DNA of 64,000 nt from contig VNKQ01000012.1 in NCBI GenBank assembly GCA_016508695.1, positions 310,001-374,000 on the forward strand, read 5' to 3'. The first letter of the stretch is position 1; the number at the start of each line of letters is the position of its first letter. This DNA comes from Hyphodiscus hymeniophilus. Its lineage: Eukaryota > Ascomycota > Leotiomycetes > Helotiales > Hyphodiscaceae. Made by a program: the position numbers and the translations under genes. Positions 1 to 10,797 of the stretch are shown here, in pieces. The notes under the pieces were generated by a model. It saw only the letters and a program-made list of their open reading frames with translations. It did not search any database and was not told where the DNA came from.

Positions 1-960
1 AATTTCACAGCTACACAGCGTCGAAATGGTGGCCGTTATGTCCAGAAGACCGTCAGCGACCTTTCAGGAAGTCTTACTAAAGCTGATCTGGATATGCTTG
101 ACAGTGACTCTGATGTATCTGAAGAAGATCCTGATGACGATGAAACAGCCCACGTCACACTTGGAGCCAAGACAACGGCAGTTAGTGGTGAGGATCAAGG
201 TGCTAGTGGCGCATTAAATCGAGACGACAGTGAAGACGAGCTCTCCAAATCAAACCTTGCGACCGCCAAGTCCCAAAAATCAAGCGTTGAGAAGCAACAG
301 ATTAGAATTTACAGCGTTAAACGAAATGAGGTCAAGGACGGTGCCGAAATGCCTGAGTCGAACAGAATGCTTACCGATCGCCAGGAGGCTAACGACATGG
401 CTAGAGACATGACAAAGCAGTATCGCGAGGCAGCAAACAATGAGGAAGAGTCTTTTTCCAAGAAGGACAAAGATGGACTCTACTATGCTGAGGTTGTAGT
501 CGATCACCAAAATTCCCTGACTGTCGAAGTGACTTCCGTCTTTGCAGATCCAGCAGCGTACGGAGTAGATGTCTGCAAGGTCAAAAGTATCTATGCGGAG
601 CAGGTCTGGGTTATTAAACGAGAACTCAAGAAGACTGTCACGGATCCCGAGACAGGACACACTACCTTAACACACATCAAGGAAGAGCCCAACAATCTCG
701 TCTATACGGACCGAGGTTACGCTAACACACATGCTTGTGAGCTGCTTATCGAATACCTCAAGCCCCCAAAACCATTTGAGGCCGAGTTTGAGAAGACGTG
801 GGCGGACGAGTTGGCTAAGCCGATCAGAGATAGCCTGGAGAGTTTGGACGACGGCGAGCTTGTCGATGCTGAGGTAGACCTTGGTGAGATGCCTTGGATA
901 GAGTGGGACTCGATTCGTCACATCGTTGAGGTGGGACAAACGAAAGGTCCTCGGAATTGA
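1..960 (+). CDS. Hypothetical acidic protein, 5' end outside window
   Basis: The reading frame is open from base 1, so the start lies upstream; the first in-window Met (base 94) is probably internal. About 320 residues are visible. The N-terminal half is low-complexity and rich in Asp, Glu and Ser (likely disordered). The C-terminal half, from about base 470, looks folded, with beta-rich hydrophobic patterning and a conserved-looking acidic end. I recognise no family. The gene converges on SMC3. Five bases after the TGA stop lies a good intron (GTAAGT at 965, CTAAC branch, TACAG ending at 1016), so either the 3' UTR is spliced or the last exon is modelled wrongly. Coding status is supported by length, composition and absence of stops. 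Function unknown. Confidence 0.7.
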   Translation, partial: NFTATQRRNGGRYVQKTVSDLSGSLTKADLDMLDSDSDVSEEDPDDDETAHVTLGAKTTAVSGEDQGASGALNRDDSEDELSKSNLATAKSQKSSVEKQQIRIYSVKRNEVKDGAEMPESNRMLTDRQEANDMARDMTKQYREAANNEEESFSKKDKDGLYYAEVVVDHQNSLTVEVTSVFADPAAYGVDVCKVKSIYAEQVWVIKRELKKTVTDPETGHTTLTHIKEEPNNLVYTDRGYANTHACELLIEYLKPPKPFEAEFEKTWADELAKPIRDSLESLDDGELVDAEVDLGEMPWIEWDSIRHIVEVGQTKGPRN

Positions 961-1670
961 AGGAGTAAGTGCTGACTGGTCGAGCCACACAGAAAATCTT
1001 TGACTAACTTGTACAGAACGAAGCCGTGCCAAAATTTGACCAGCGAAAGTTGGCCTTAGCCATTTCCTTTGACGATAGCGGATTTTATGGGACGGACATC
1101 ATTATGGTTTATCTTCACAAAAGCGTTCCTCTTACATAGACAAAAGTCCAGCGTTGAGCTTCTTTCCATACATAAAGCGTTGCATTCAATCCTAATCGTT
1201 CACTTTATTATGATGATTAGGACAACATCCAGTTTAGTGAAAGATGACCACGGATAAAACCCCATATGCCCTTATCCTAATCAATGAAAAAATTTGAACG
1301 ATTAGGATAACATCTGATAAAGTGAAATATCCCCACAAATAATTGCTTTGAAATGAGATATCCTAATCACTCAAAAAATTTGAACGATTAGGATGATATC
1401 TAATCGAGTGAAAAATTACCTTCTCCCATTTATCTAACGTGTTTGGGTGATTCGGAATTTCGGCAACAAATGACCGATCCCAATTGTTCAAGTACTTTTG
1501 AGACATTGGGATTGGGGAATTTTATACAAATCATGTTGATTACGACCAAGCCGCTAGCTACTACTCTCACAGATATCATATCCCCACCAGCAAATAACCT
1601 AACGCCACTTTCATCCTCAATATGTGCAAGCCTACATGAATCCCGCTCCCTAGCCCAAGTCACAAAAATC
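961..1670. other. Intergenic between converging genes
   Basis: It holds the 3' flanks of the unknown gene and of SMC3, a candidate 3'-UTR intron (965-1016) and the hairpin tandem repeat described separately. No further coding potential is seen. Confidence 0.6.
1185..1418. repeat. Three ~85-bp tandem units with GATTAGGAT hairpins
   Basis: The motif GATTAGGA recurs at 1215, 1300 and 1386, a period of 85-86 bp. Each copy is preceded by its reverse complement ATCCTAATC (1189, 1274, 1360). The middle copy is a perfect 10-bp stem (1273-1282 with 1300-1309) around a 17-nt A/T-rich loop. The sequences following each copy (ACATC..AGTGAAA) also repeat. Units are diverged, the first most of all. This is a minisatellite or a piece of a small mobile element; no function can be assigned. 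Confidence 0.75.
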
Positions 1671-4600
1671 CTACTTCGGCGCCTCGCCGTCCACAAATCT
1701 CAATGCCTCTTCCTGACTAACAGCATCAATACCAGAAGTCTTGTTGTGGAAGGTAACACCATAGCACTTATCCGCCACAAGCAACATCTCTGGTCTGAAG
1801 GTCGTGCAGATGAATTGTCCACTCATGCCGCCTTCCTCTTTTTCTGAACCTTCATTCTGCTGAGCTGAAATCTCTTCAAGCATTTGTGCAACAGCTGTTC
1901 GGTATTGGGCGTCGAGATTGGCGTCGATTTCATCGAAGAGATAGAAGGGCGCGGGGTCACACTGTTGAATTGCAAAGACAAGTGCTAGGGCACACAAGCC
2001 TGGGAGTTGTCAGTATGATAGATAGGAATAGAATGGAAGGTAGACTGACTCTTCTGTCCGCCACTCAATTGCTGGATTCGTTGTTGCTCATCATGTTTAC
2101 TATTGAAGGAGACGCTGATTCCAACACCAGTATAGTTCTCCACAGTCTCCCGAGGTTCCTCCTCGTCCGATTCATCACGAGCGAGTTGATCTGTCTTTCG
2201 TTGGATGACCAGACGTCCACGACCCGCTGGTACCAAGCGTTCGAAGATCGATGCAAACTCCTTGGATACCTGCTTAAAAGTACGTTCAATGGCCTCATCC
2301 TTTCGCTGATCCAGGACTTCAACGAGGTCTTGAATTGAAGATTGCGAGTCATCAAGTTCCTTTCTTCGCTTCGTGAGGGAGTCGCGCTGGGATGTAAAAT
2401 TGTTGTATTGCTCGAAAGCCTTCTTGTTCACACCGACGAATTTCTTGAGGGCTTCAGTAACCTTTTTCAGGCGTGTTTGGATCTGAGAGCAGGTTAGCGG
2501 ATAGCACAGAGAATGGAGCATGTAATATGCATACCTTGTTGGAGTCAGTATTTGCGAATCTCTCGAATGCTTCGTCGGGAAGGACGCCAAGATCTCGAAT
2601 GTTCTTTGTGCAGTCTTGAAGACGAGCAGCTATGATGGCTCTCTTCTGAATGCCTTTTTCTATACGCTTTTGCTGCTTTTCGATGGCTCGAGCAAGTTCT
2701 GATTGATGTTCTTCTCTTTGAGTTTTCTCTTTCTCGAGACCTGTAATCCTAGACTCGGCCTCCTCAATCTGGGATTCGCTCTCACTTAGCTTCGTCTCCA
2801 CATTGGCGACCGCTTTTTGCGCGCGTTTGAGCTCCCGTTGTGCTTCCTTGAGGTTTCCGGAGCTACCAGAAGCGTTTGTATCGATTTCTTGGCTATTCAA
2901 GTTGTCGAGCTTCAGTCGAAGATTTTCCCGCAAATCAACCTCAAGGCGCCTTTTTCTTCCCTCCAATTCTCGTCGGCTATTGCTCAAGTCATTCCATTGT
3001 TTTTGAAGTTCCTGCATATCGGCATTGAGCTGCTCTAATTGACGTTCTTCGTCCGCCGTAAGCGATTTCTTGAAATCCGATGCCATTTCCGCTTCCAATC
3101 CGCTAATGTTCTCTCCATGCTCTTTGAGCAATCTTTCGACGTTCTCCTTTCGCTGCAAACTGGCTTCCAGTTGATCACGTTGTCTCTCAAGGTGGGCGAT
3201 TTTGGCTTTCCGTTCCGCCTTCAGAGATTCATGACTATCATCGTACTGATTCAGCTTCTGGTTCAGCCTTTGAAGTCCGCTCATCGCAGCTGTGATCTCC
3301 TGGTCTTTGCGCTCAACATTTCGCCGAATATCCAACGTCTGCTGTCTCAAAGATTCGTATTCTTCACGCCACTTATTGACCGCTCGTACAGCTTCCAATC
3401 GTGATTTGCGGGGATCGATATATCCACCAGTCATAGCTCCCTTTTTGTTGGCGTTGTCTCCCTCTGGAGTGATAGCGTTGCAACCATGGCTCCGAGCATA
3501 CTGGGCAGCGACGGTGAGATTGGGGCAGACGACAGTCTTCCCGAAGACCTGCTCCATGGCTATTTTGAATCTCCGGTCGAATTTGACTTTTTGTATCAAA
3601 GGTTGCGCATCATTCGCTTTGGGGAGCTTTGCTGGCTTAGGTTTTAGCTGACTCAGAGGCATAAACGTCACCCGACCTCCTTTCTGGTTATAGAGAGCAG
3701 TAGAGAGTTCCGTAGCTGTATCGGCATTGTCAACAACGTAGTGGAACAGACTGTTGCCAGCTGTTTGCTCAACAGCAATTCGATACGCATCATCACAGTC
3801 AAGAAGCTCCGCCAATGTGCCATAAGCTCCTTCAAGATTGTTCTCACGCTTGAGACGCCTGACCGTAGCAAGACCACGAGAAGTGGCACCGTCCATGGTG
3901 TACGAAAGCTCCTTTTCCGCGCGATCCCTCTCCTGGCGTGCGTTGCCAATAATGGATTCGAGTTTATCGTCCTCTCTGCGTAGAATCTTTCGCTCGTCAT
4001 GCAGCTTTTCTAAAGCATCCTTTGCTATAGAAACCTCGTCAGACAAGGCCTGTCTGTTCCCATTCCAGCCTTCAACTCTTTGGCGAAGACCATCAAGCTC
4101 TCCCTCAAGAGACTTGATATCTGTTTGAACGGATTTGACTTGCTCGTCAGCGTCCATGCGATTGGCCTTCTGCTCGCCTAGCGCAGTGTTCAGTTCTTGA
4201 ATCTCATTCTTCAACCAATTGTCGCGCTCGGCCTTGCTCTTGAACTGGGCCCCTCGTCCTTGCTTATTGTACAGCCGTTGTCGGCTACTATCAGCAGCAT
4301 CCATGTTTTGCTTGACTTCTGTCTCTTTGGCTTTGCGCTCGTTGTAATCCGGTATGATAGTGGCGAGTTCCATTTCCTTGGAAGCGATCTCTTGCTTGAC
4401 TGCTTTCAGTTCTGTCTGGTGGCGAGCCCGAGCATCTTCCGAGGTCGACAGACCATCTGTCAGGGTCTTGACATTCAGCTCAGATTTCGCTTGAGCTTTG
4501 GAGGCATCGCGGCGGTCTTCTTCGAGTGTTCGGCGCTCAATCTGCAGAAGCTCCTTGCCACGTCTCAGCTGTTTGATCTCATCATCTAGCTCTGCAATAA

Positions 4601-5443
4601 GGCGTTCGCCTTCTATAAACTCCTCTCGATTCTCCTCCGCACCATCGACTCCGTTGTCTCGTGCGTGGTCGATTTCGTCGAGTGCATTCTGAAGCGCTCC
4701 TTGTTCGCGATGATAGAAGGCGTACTCAAGACAACGGCGCTCTCTGTCCTTGTCCTGGTATGCTCGCAGCTCCTCCATCTCTTCTTCTAATTCGCTCAAT
4801 CGCTCCTTGATGTAATCCAGAGTCTCGTCAATCTTCGCCCGCTTGTTGTTTGTCTCGGTCATGATCTTCAAAGATTCTGTTCGGCGCGCCTCGTAGACCT
4901 GAGTTCCGGCAACATCTTTCAATAAATTCAATCTCTCCGCATCCTTCATGTTCGTCAACGTGGTAACACGGCCTTGAGGGACAATGTAGTACGGGTTTGA
5001 GCGTGAGAAACCGGCGGACTCGAGTAAGTTCACGACATCGGTCTTAGTGGCGTTCTTGCGATCAAGTGAGTACTCGTCCTTCTTGAGACCGATAGTGCGG
5101 CGCAGGATAAGCTCATCCTTTCCAGTAGGAAATCGATCATCTGAGTTGTCGAAGATAATCTCAACATAGGCAGACATCACAGCAGAGCCAGAGCCTTCAT
5201 GAAGAAGAGCTTGTCGCTCTTCGCGACCCATCTGAGTGTATGCATCGCTGAGGACGAATCGAATCGCTGCGAAGAAGTTACTCTTTCCAGAACCATTACG
5301 GCCAACGATGACATTCGTCTTGGGAGAGAATGGTTCGATGACTGTCTGCTCCTTATAGCTGTGATAATTTCAGCATGCGCTTCTTAATGAGTGCAATAAA
5401 CGTACGACTTGAAGCCCTGGATGATGATCTGCTTGATATACAT
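1671..5443 (-). CDS. SMC3: Cohesin subunit SMC3
   Basis: SMC ATPase of the cohesin ring that holds sister chromatids together, in the nucleus. Exons: 5443-5406, 5358-2535, 2482-2050, 1999-1671; total 3,624 nt, 1,207 residues, the usual SMC3 length. Walker A GRNGSGKS at residues 32-39; hinge roughly 519-667, flanked by two long coiled coils; ABC signature LSGGQ near 1093-1097 and Walker B FYLFDEIDANLD just after. The Lys pair in IGLKKDEY falls at 105-106, the positions acetylated by Eco1/ESCO in human SMC3. Introns are 47, 52 and 50 nt. The ATG at 5443 gives the canonical start MYIKQIIIQGFKSY, which is typical of the family. It shares a 328-bp divergent promoter with RIO1. No breaks. Confidence 0.97.
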
Positions 5444-5771
5444 CCGGGCGAATTGCTGCCAGAGGGGCAGTCAACCTGTCTTATGAATTCAGAGCGGGTT
5501 CAGTCTGAGTGAAGTTGTTTTCAAGGTCTTTCGTCGGTGTTCGACTCCGAGATATGGTTCTGTGTTGGTTTTTGAGACTTTTCAACAAGACTTCCACCCG
5601 CAGACGCGTAGAACGCGCGAACTGCCGCGGAGGGGAAATCGTTGATTTTAGGACTAGCTTGCTTTCCTCACCGCCTAATTCATGTGGGCAAAATAGGTTG
5701 TGCCTGAAAGTTTCAATCTTTCCTTGGGCTACAAATGCTAGAAGATTACTACAGATTACCCGGTACTGACG
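5444..5771. promoter_or_regulatory. Divergent SMC3/RIO1 promoter with an MCB-like site
   Basis: A 328-bp bidirectional promoter. It contains ACGCGT at 5604-5609, the MluI cell-cycle box bound by MBF in yeasts, followed by a GC-rich AACGCGCG stretch at 5612. MBF control of cohesin genes is established in yeast; use here is inferred. No clear TATA box. Confidence 0.4.
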
Positions 5772-7529
5772 ATGTCTGATAGCTCTGCTACAATTCCAAG
5801 ACCTGCTCCAGCAGAGGGACAAGCTCCTACTCATAACTACATTCCCAACCATGGCTATGAGAATGCCCCACCATCATCCCAAGATGCCCCGCCTCAAACT
5901 CCGACCTCTGGAGACAACACAGAGTACGCTGCTGACAATGAAGATGACGCTTACGATGATCTTTTCGAAGACGGAGAAGAGGAGTATTTCGAAGATTTAG
6001 ACCTCGACCCCTCATCCGGAGATCTCACTAAATCTTACAATCGTCAACGCAAACTCAATGATCAACACGCCACTACCCCACGAATAAATCCTCAAAAGCC
6101 AGCAGCGAATACGCAAGCGAGTGTGGATGACCAGATCACAAGTTTAGCCAAACATGCTGGGAAAATTCGACTGAATGGTGGCGGAGAGAAGGAGAGAACC
6201 CATGGAAAGGACAAGTCGGATCGGGCTACGAGCGAGCAGGTGCTAGATCCACGGACACGAATGATATTGCTCCAGATGATCAACAGAAGTATCGTCTCGG
6301 AAGTCAACGGTTGTCTGAGTACTGGCAAGGAAGCAAATGTCTACGGAGCAGTCTCGATGCCGACCGTAGAAGGTAGCGAAGAACCACAACCTATCCATCG
6401 AGCTATTAAAGTCTACAAGACGAGTATCCTAGTATTCAAAGACCGAGATCGATATGTTACTGGAGAGCATAGATTCCGAGGAGGGTATAATAAAGGCAAC
6501 AACCGTGCCATGGTCAAAGTCTGGGCAGAGAAGGAGTTCCGAAATTTGAAGCGACTCTATCTTGCTGGAATCCCGTGTCCAGAACCCGTTTACCTTCGTC
6601 TCCACGTGCTAGTGATGGGCTTCCTCGGTGACAAGAAAGGCTGGGCGGCTCCTCGACTTCGTGATGCGGAACTACAAGGAGAAGACGTGGATGAGCAGTG
6701 GCGAGTCCTATATCTTCAACTTCTCGGCCTCATGAAGCGCATGTACCAAACTTGTAGGCTTGTCCACGCGGATTTAAGCGAGTACAATGTTCTATATCAC
6801 CAGAAAAAGCTTTTTATCATCGATGTTTCGCAAAGTGTTGAGCATGATCATCCCAGATCTTTGGAGTTTCTTCGGATGGATGTTAAAAACGTGTCGGATT
6901 TTTTCAGGAGAAAGAGTGTCGATATTCTCTCGGAACAGGCAGTGTTTGGCTTTATCACTACCCACGATAATGTTCAAGAATCTGCTCTCACTCAATCGCT
7001 CGAAAAGCTCTTTGCTGATAGGCCTGCTGAGAAAGAAGGAGAGCAAGCAGTTGCTCAGCAAGAAGTTGACAACGAAGTATTTCGAAAGCAGTACATACCG
7101 CAGACGTTAGACCAAGTTTATGATTTTGAACGCGATGCGGAAAAGGTCGGAAAAGGTCAGAGGGACGATCTAGTGTATCGAAATCTGCTGGCTGACAAGA
7201 TACCAATGTCTTCTGGCAATGAGGCCGATGCGGAAGATACGATGGGTGCGAGTACTGAGGCAGGAAGCGATGGGGATGGAAGTGACAGTGAAGACAGTGA
7301 CGATGAGAGCAGATTTGAGAAGGGAACGCCAAGGGGGAAAAGGTTCGAGGATAAAGAAGCGAAGAAAGTATGGCGAGCTTCATGCCAATTGATAAAGTGA
7401 TGAAGAGCTAACACGTGACAGGAGCACAAGAAAGCAGTGAAAGAAGAAAAGCGAGAAAAGAGGAAAGAAAAGATTCCAAAGCATATCAAGAAGAAACTCG
7501 TAAGTTCTTCGGCCAAGCACAAGCATTGA
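5772..7529 (+). CDS. RIO1: Atypical serine kinase RIO1
   Basis: RIO-family kinase/ATPase acting in final cytoplasmic maturation of the 40S ribosomal subunit. Exons 5772-7367 and 7422-7529 give 567 residues. Order: acidic disordered N-terminus (to about 100); RIO1 signature STGKEANVYGA at about 184-194; catalytic loop HADLSEYN with Asp334; metal-binding IIDVSQSVEHDHP with Asp351; then an acidic Ser/Glu/Asp tail and, in exon 2, a strongly basic Lys-rich end. Without removal of the 54-nt intron the protein would stop at 7400 and lose the basic tail. The spliced reading (EHKKAVKEEKREKRKEK...) matches the usual RIO1 tail. A GTAAGT at 7500 could be a further donor, so the last ten residues are slightly uncertain. 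Confidence 0.95.
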
Positions 7530-8302
7530 GCTTGGTACGAAATCGAATCAGTTCTTCTGCATTGGCATTTATGTCCTGATTGCGTGAATTGCCACTGATC
7601 CATTGGTGTCCTCCTGTTTCTTCAAAATCCCTACTGTCTTATGGTCTTCTCGATTCTCTTCCCTAGTCTCTATGCACGAGAACACCCGAATGAAGAAATC
7701 ACCATCCTTCTCGAGTCAAGCAGATTGGCCGTGTTTCTCCCTGGGGTAACCTCCATCCTGTTTAGCGCTTGAGAAGCTGAGAAACTCTTTCTTGTCACCT
7801 AACGGTGAGAAAAGGAGTTTCATGTTGATAAAAGAGAGCTCTGACGGGTGTTCATTGATAACAAAAAGACTGGCGTTTCCGCATACCGTCAATCAATCTC
7901 AATCCTCTCATCTGAAGAAACTACACAACCTTTCGAAATTTCTCTTCTCCCAAGGCTCTCGTCATCGCTATCACAGGCTGCATACTTTGAGGGTTCAAGG
8001 AGCTGCTCGCCATCCCTGAAAATCCGATCCTTTTATGTCGCGCACAATGTCTTCAAGTGCTTCATTCTTCTAATTTCGTATTCTGAGGCTTCGTCTCCTT
8101 GCAGTAAACAAGGGCGTCAATAGTAATGGCATTATCCAACATCGTGCCCGGCATCTAGGTCCCCATCTAGTTTCTGGGAAACTAAATATGGACCTGTAAT
8201 TCTGTCTGCCACGACAGGCAGGTTTGGAGAAGCACCCTGGTCGCAGCTTCAGCCACCATATGCAAGTTGGAACTTTTGCAGGGTTGTTCAGCCTTGTGGA
8301 TC
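7530..8302. other. Intergenic, no gene seen
   Basis: The 3' flank of RIO1 and unassigned sequence. Short frames here lack coding character and I see no RNA gene or repeat. Confidence 0.5.
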
Positions 8303-8698
8303 ATGGATCGCAAAAGAATTGGCGGGTTGGTGTACTGTAACCACTGGCTCTTCCATTTCTACTTGCAACGAATTGTCTATGGTCTATGTAGAACACCATC
8401 ACCAGTGCCGTCAGAGCTTACCCAGCTTTCGACTCTATCAGAATCAGATCCTAGCAATGGATGTTTAATAGCCACCGAAGCCATGGATGTCGAATACATG
8501 CTCCCATCTGAGCTACAAGGACCCGGGTCTAAAATGATGACCATGTCGATACTACCGAACGTACGTGAGTTCTGGCAAGCATCTCAAGACGCCCAAGACA
8601 CTTCATTGGTGTCGAACGCAGACCAGACCGTTAATACAACGGTAGAACAATTTGGATCACCAAGAGCCTATCAGAGCATCTTTCTCCATGATCGTTAA
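8303..8698 (+). CDS. Weak hypothetical ORF, 131 aa
   Basis: An ATG-started frame overlapping the last four bases of the converging NAT gene. The first third is hydrophobic/aromatic; the rest is Ser/Pro/Met-rich. It resembles a fungal protein tail, and an acceptor-like TTGCAG lies just upstream, so it could be the last exon of something in 7,650-8,700. I found no matching upstream exon and recognise no family. It may not be a gene. Confidence 0.2.
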   Translation: MDRKRIGGLVYCNHWLFHFYLQRIVYGLCRTPSPVPSELTQLSTLSESDPSNGCLIATEAMDVEYMLPSELQGPGSKMMTMSILPNVREFWQASQDAQDTSLVSNADQTVNTTVEQFGSPRAYQSIFLHDR

Positions 8699-9747
8699 TG
8701 TTTCAGAGCTGTTGGCCGGGCCAATATAGCCATGGTCTCCTCTTTTGTCAACACAATTCCGAACCACTCCTCCAATATGCGAATCCTTTCCTCTTCCGTC
8801 TCAATTGTCTCGTCTATGCATTTCTCCCCATTCCGCCAGACCCTAAGATGATCCTGTGCGAGCTCGACCGCACCAGAGCCCTCTGGGACTATTAACAGAC
8901 CATTCGCTGCAGAACCAGATACCCCTGTCATGGATTTCCCGACCGTTGGGTCATCTGCACCAGCAAGGAGCAATCTTTTGATTATGAATTGCGTCACTAG
9001 ATAACTATCTGCTGCTTTGGCGAGCCAGACGTTCATGATTGGAAGATCCTCAAGATACCATTCCGTCCCAGTAGAGAAGATATAAGCCGGAGTCCACTGC
9101 TCGTCCTTGATTGAACGCTTGTATTCAAAAAGCCAAGTCTTGAGCCCAGACCTTGAAGCTCTATGGGGAACGATATCAGAGAGGGCGCAGTAGCGGAGCC
9201 GCATAATAGTGGTAGGGACCCCATTGAAAATGACATCTGGGCCATTGGGATCGAGAAGGACTGGTGTGGCGCAGTCTAGGTATTGAGGATCGACGACGTA
9301 CTTTTGTCCTGATATCGTGACGATGAGAACGATGTGACTCCATCCATGGAAACCCACTACGCTGAGATCGCCAGTCACAGCCGCACCTAGCCTGGCCGCC
9401 GTCAGGTAGAGGTCGTATCCCAAACTAATCAAGATGGAGGCAAATAAAGGTACCATTTCAAGACAGTGGCCGCCCCGTCCTCGTCTTACAATTTTGTCAA
9501 AGACATCATCCGGTTCCAGCGAGTTGATGGCCGTATCGGAGTAATGGTATGCGATGCCGCCCCACGGAACCCTCGATACATAAAGCGGAATGAGTGTCTT
9601 GAGTACATTGACTGGGCCGGAAGATTGCGAGAGAGCACGCTGGACATCAGACAAGTTCAGAGTTCCAGATGAGATATATTGGATAATTGTCTCAACTTTC
9701 GCATCCGATAGTGGGATAATAGGCTGATATGCAGCATGTGCTCCCAT
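8695..9747 (-). CDS. Arylamine N-acetyltransferase
   Basis: NAT-family enzyme that transfers acetyl (in some fungi malonyl) from CoA to arylamine nitrogen; fungal members detoxify aromatic amines such as 2-aminophenol. Single exon, 350 residues from the ATG at 9747; the frame extends ten codons upstream but only to a TTG. The Cys-His-Asp triad is visible: Cys95 in RGGHCLE, His138 in GWSHIVLIV, Asp153 in YVVDPQYLD. The usual RGGYC is RGGHC here. The length fits fungal NATs, which carry a longer C-terminal part than bacterial ones. It stands alone with no cluster partner, so the natural substrate cannot be read from context. The acyl donor is undecided. Confidence 0.92.
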   Translation of the reverse strand: MGAHAAYQPIIPLSDAKVETIIQYISSGTLNLSDVQRALSQSSGPVNVLKTLIPLYVSRVPWGGIAYHYSDTAINSLEPDDVFDKIVRRGRGGHCLEMVPLFASILISLGYDLYLTAARLGAAVTGDLSVVGFHGWSHIVLIVTISGQKYVVDPQYLDCATPVLLDPNGPDVIFNGVPTTIMRLRYCALSDIVPHRASRSGLKTWLFEYKRSIKDEQWTPAYIFSTGTEWYLEDLPIMNVWLAKAADSYLVTQFIIKRLLLAGADDPTVGKSMTGVSGSAANGLLIVPEGSGAVELAQDHLRVWRNGEKCIDETIETEEERIRILEEWFGIVLTKEETMAILARPTALKH

Positions 9748-10797
9748 GATGCTGAGTCTATAGAATAATATCTGCAAGATGTTAGATCTGTCAAATTGCT
9801 TGGATTCGGAAACACTCTTGTAATTTTACCAATTTAGTGAACGCTCATTTGTGAATCTCAACACTACAAGGATGTATCGAGGTGGAAGTAAGGGTCAAAT
9901 TGATTGAGTGGGTCCAGAGGTTGCGCAACACGGACGGGAAGCTTGCACGCATCAGCAATACAACTCGTGAACGCCAAATCAAAACTCAAGCACTGAAGAA
10001 CATGAGCTGGTTTCCTACTTAAGAACCACACTCGATTTGGTCCCGCCGGTCCTGTTTACAAACCGACGACAAGTCTCGTTTGATTAGTCGCTCTTTATGT
10101 GCTGTGCTACTTGAGCTGCCTGTCAGCCATTACTCCCAATCCTACCTCAGGTTGCATAGTTGCTGTGATAACAGGACTAAGCGCTTGATTCACTTATGTC
10201 CCTTAAGTCATCCCTAATTCAATATTGGCTGGCCGGTACGAGTGATCTATACGAGCCATGTCAATCATTGCTCTCAACAATGCGGCGTGCAGTAAAAGAA
10301 AATCCGAGCTGAGGTCACAACTGATGATTCTTTCCCGAAAGCAACGTATGTTAATATGGATTCGATATGCACCCTTGGTGTTCACTGTTCAACTGTGACT
10401 CTGACAATAATAGAGTGTCGTGGATATCCGAGAAGACAGACAAATGAAATTGCAGATCAATATTTTCAGTACTGTGCCAACCAGATAACAGAGCCACTTC
10501 GTGGGGGCTGCGATACCGTTCTTTGTGCTGAGATAGTAGGACCTCACAATATGTTGCTCAAGGCGGTAGCTACTCGTCAGGAGTCAGTTGTAGTACTACT
10601 ACCAATCGGGAGACTATATCAGGTCAGAGTCCACAAATCGTGACTGAAGGCGGGAAATAAGTCTCAAATGAAGATGGTGTATTGATTCGAAACCGCGTCT
10701 CGCACCCAGGTATAAGCCGTGCCTCGTTCGATCATATGCAGTAACGCCTGTCCAAACTCCGTGTACCCACCATTGTAAGCACCCACCATCCAGTTCC
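9748..10797. other. Intergenic, NAT promoter and HAT1 3' flank
   Basis: About 1 kb between the NAT start and the HAT1 stop. Only small frames (for example a 95-codon one at 10356-10643) with no family resemblance. No repeat or RNA gene recognised. Confidence 0.5.
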
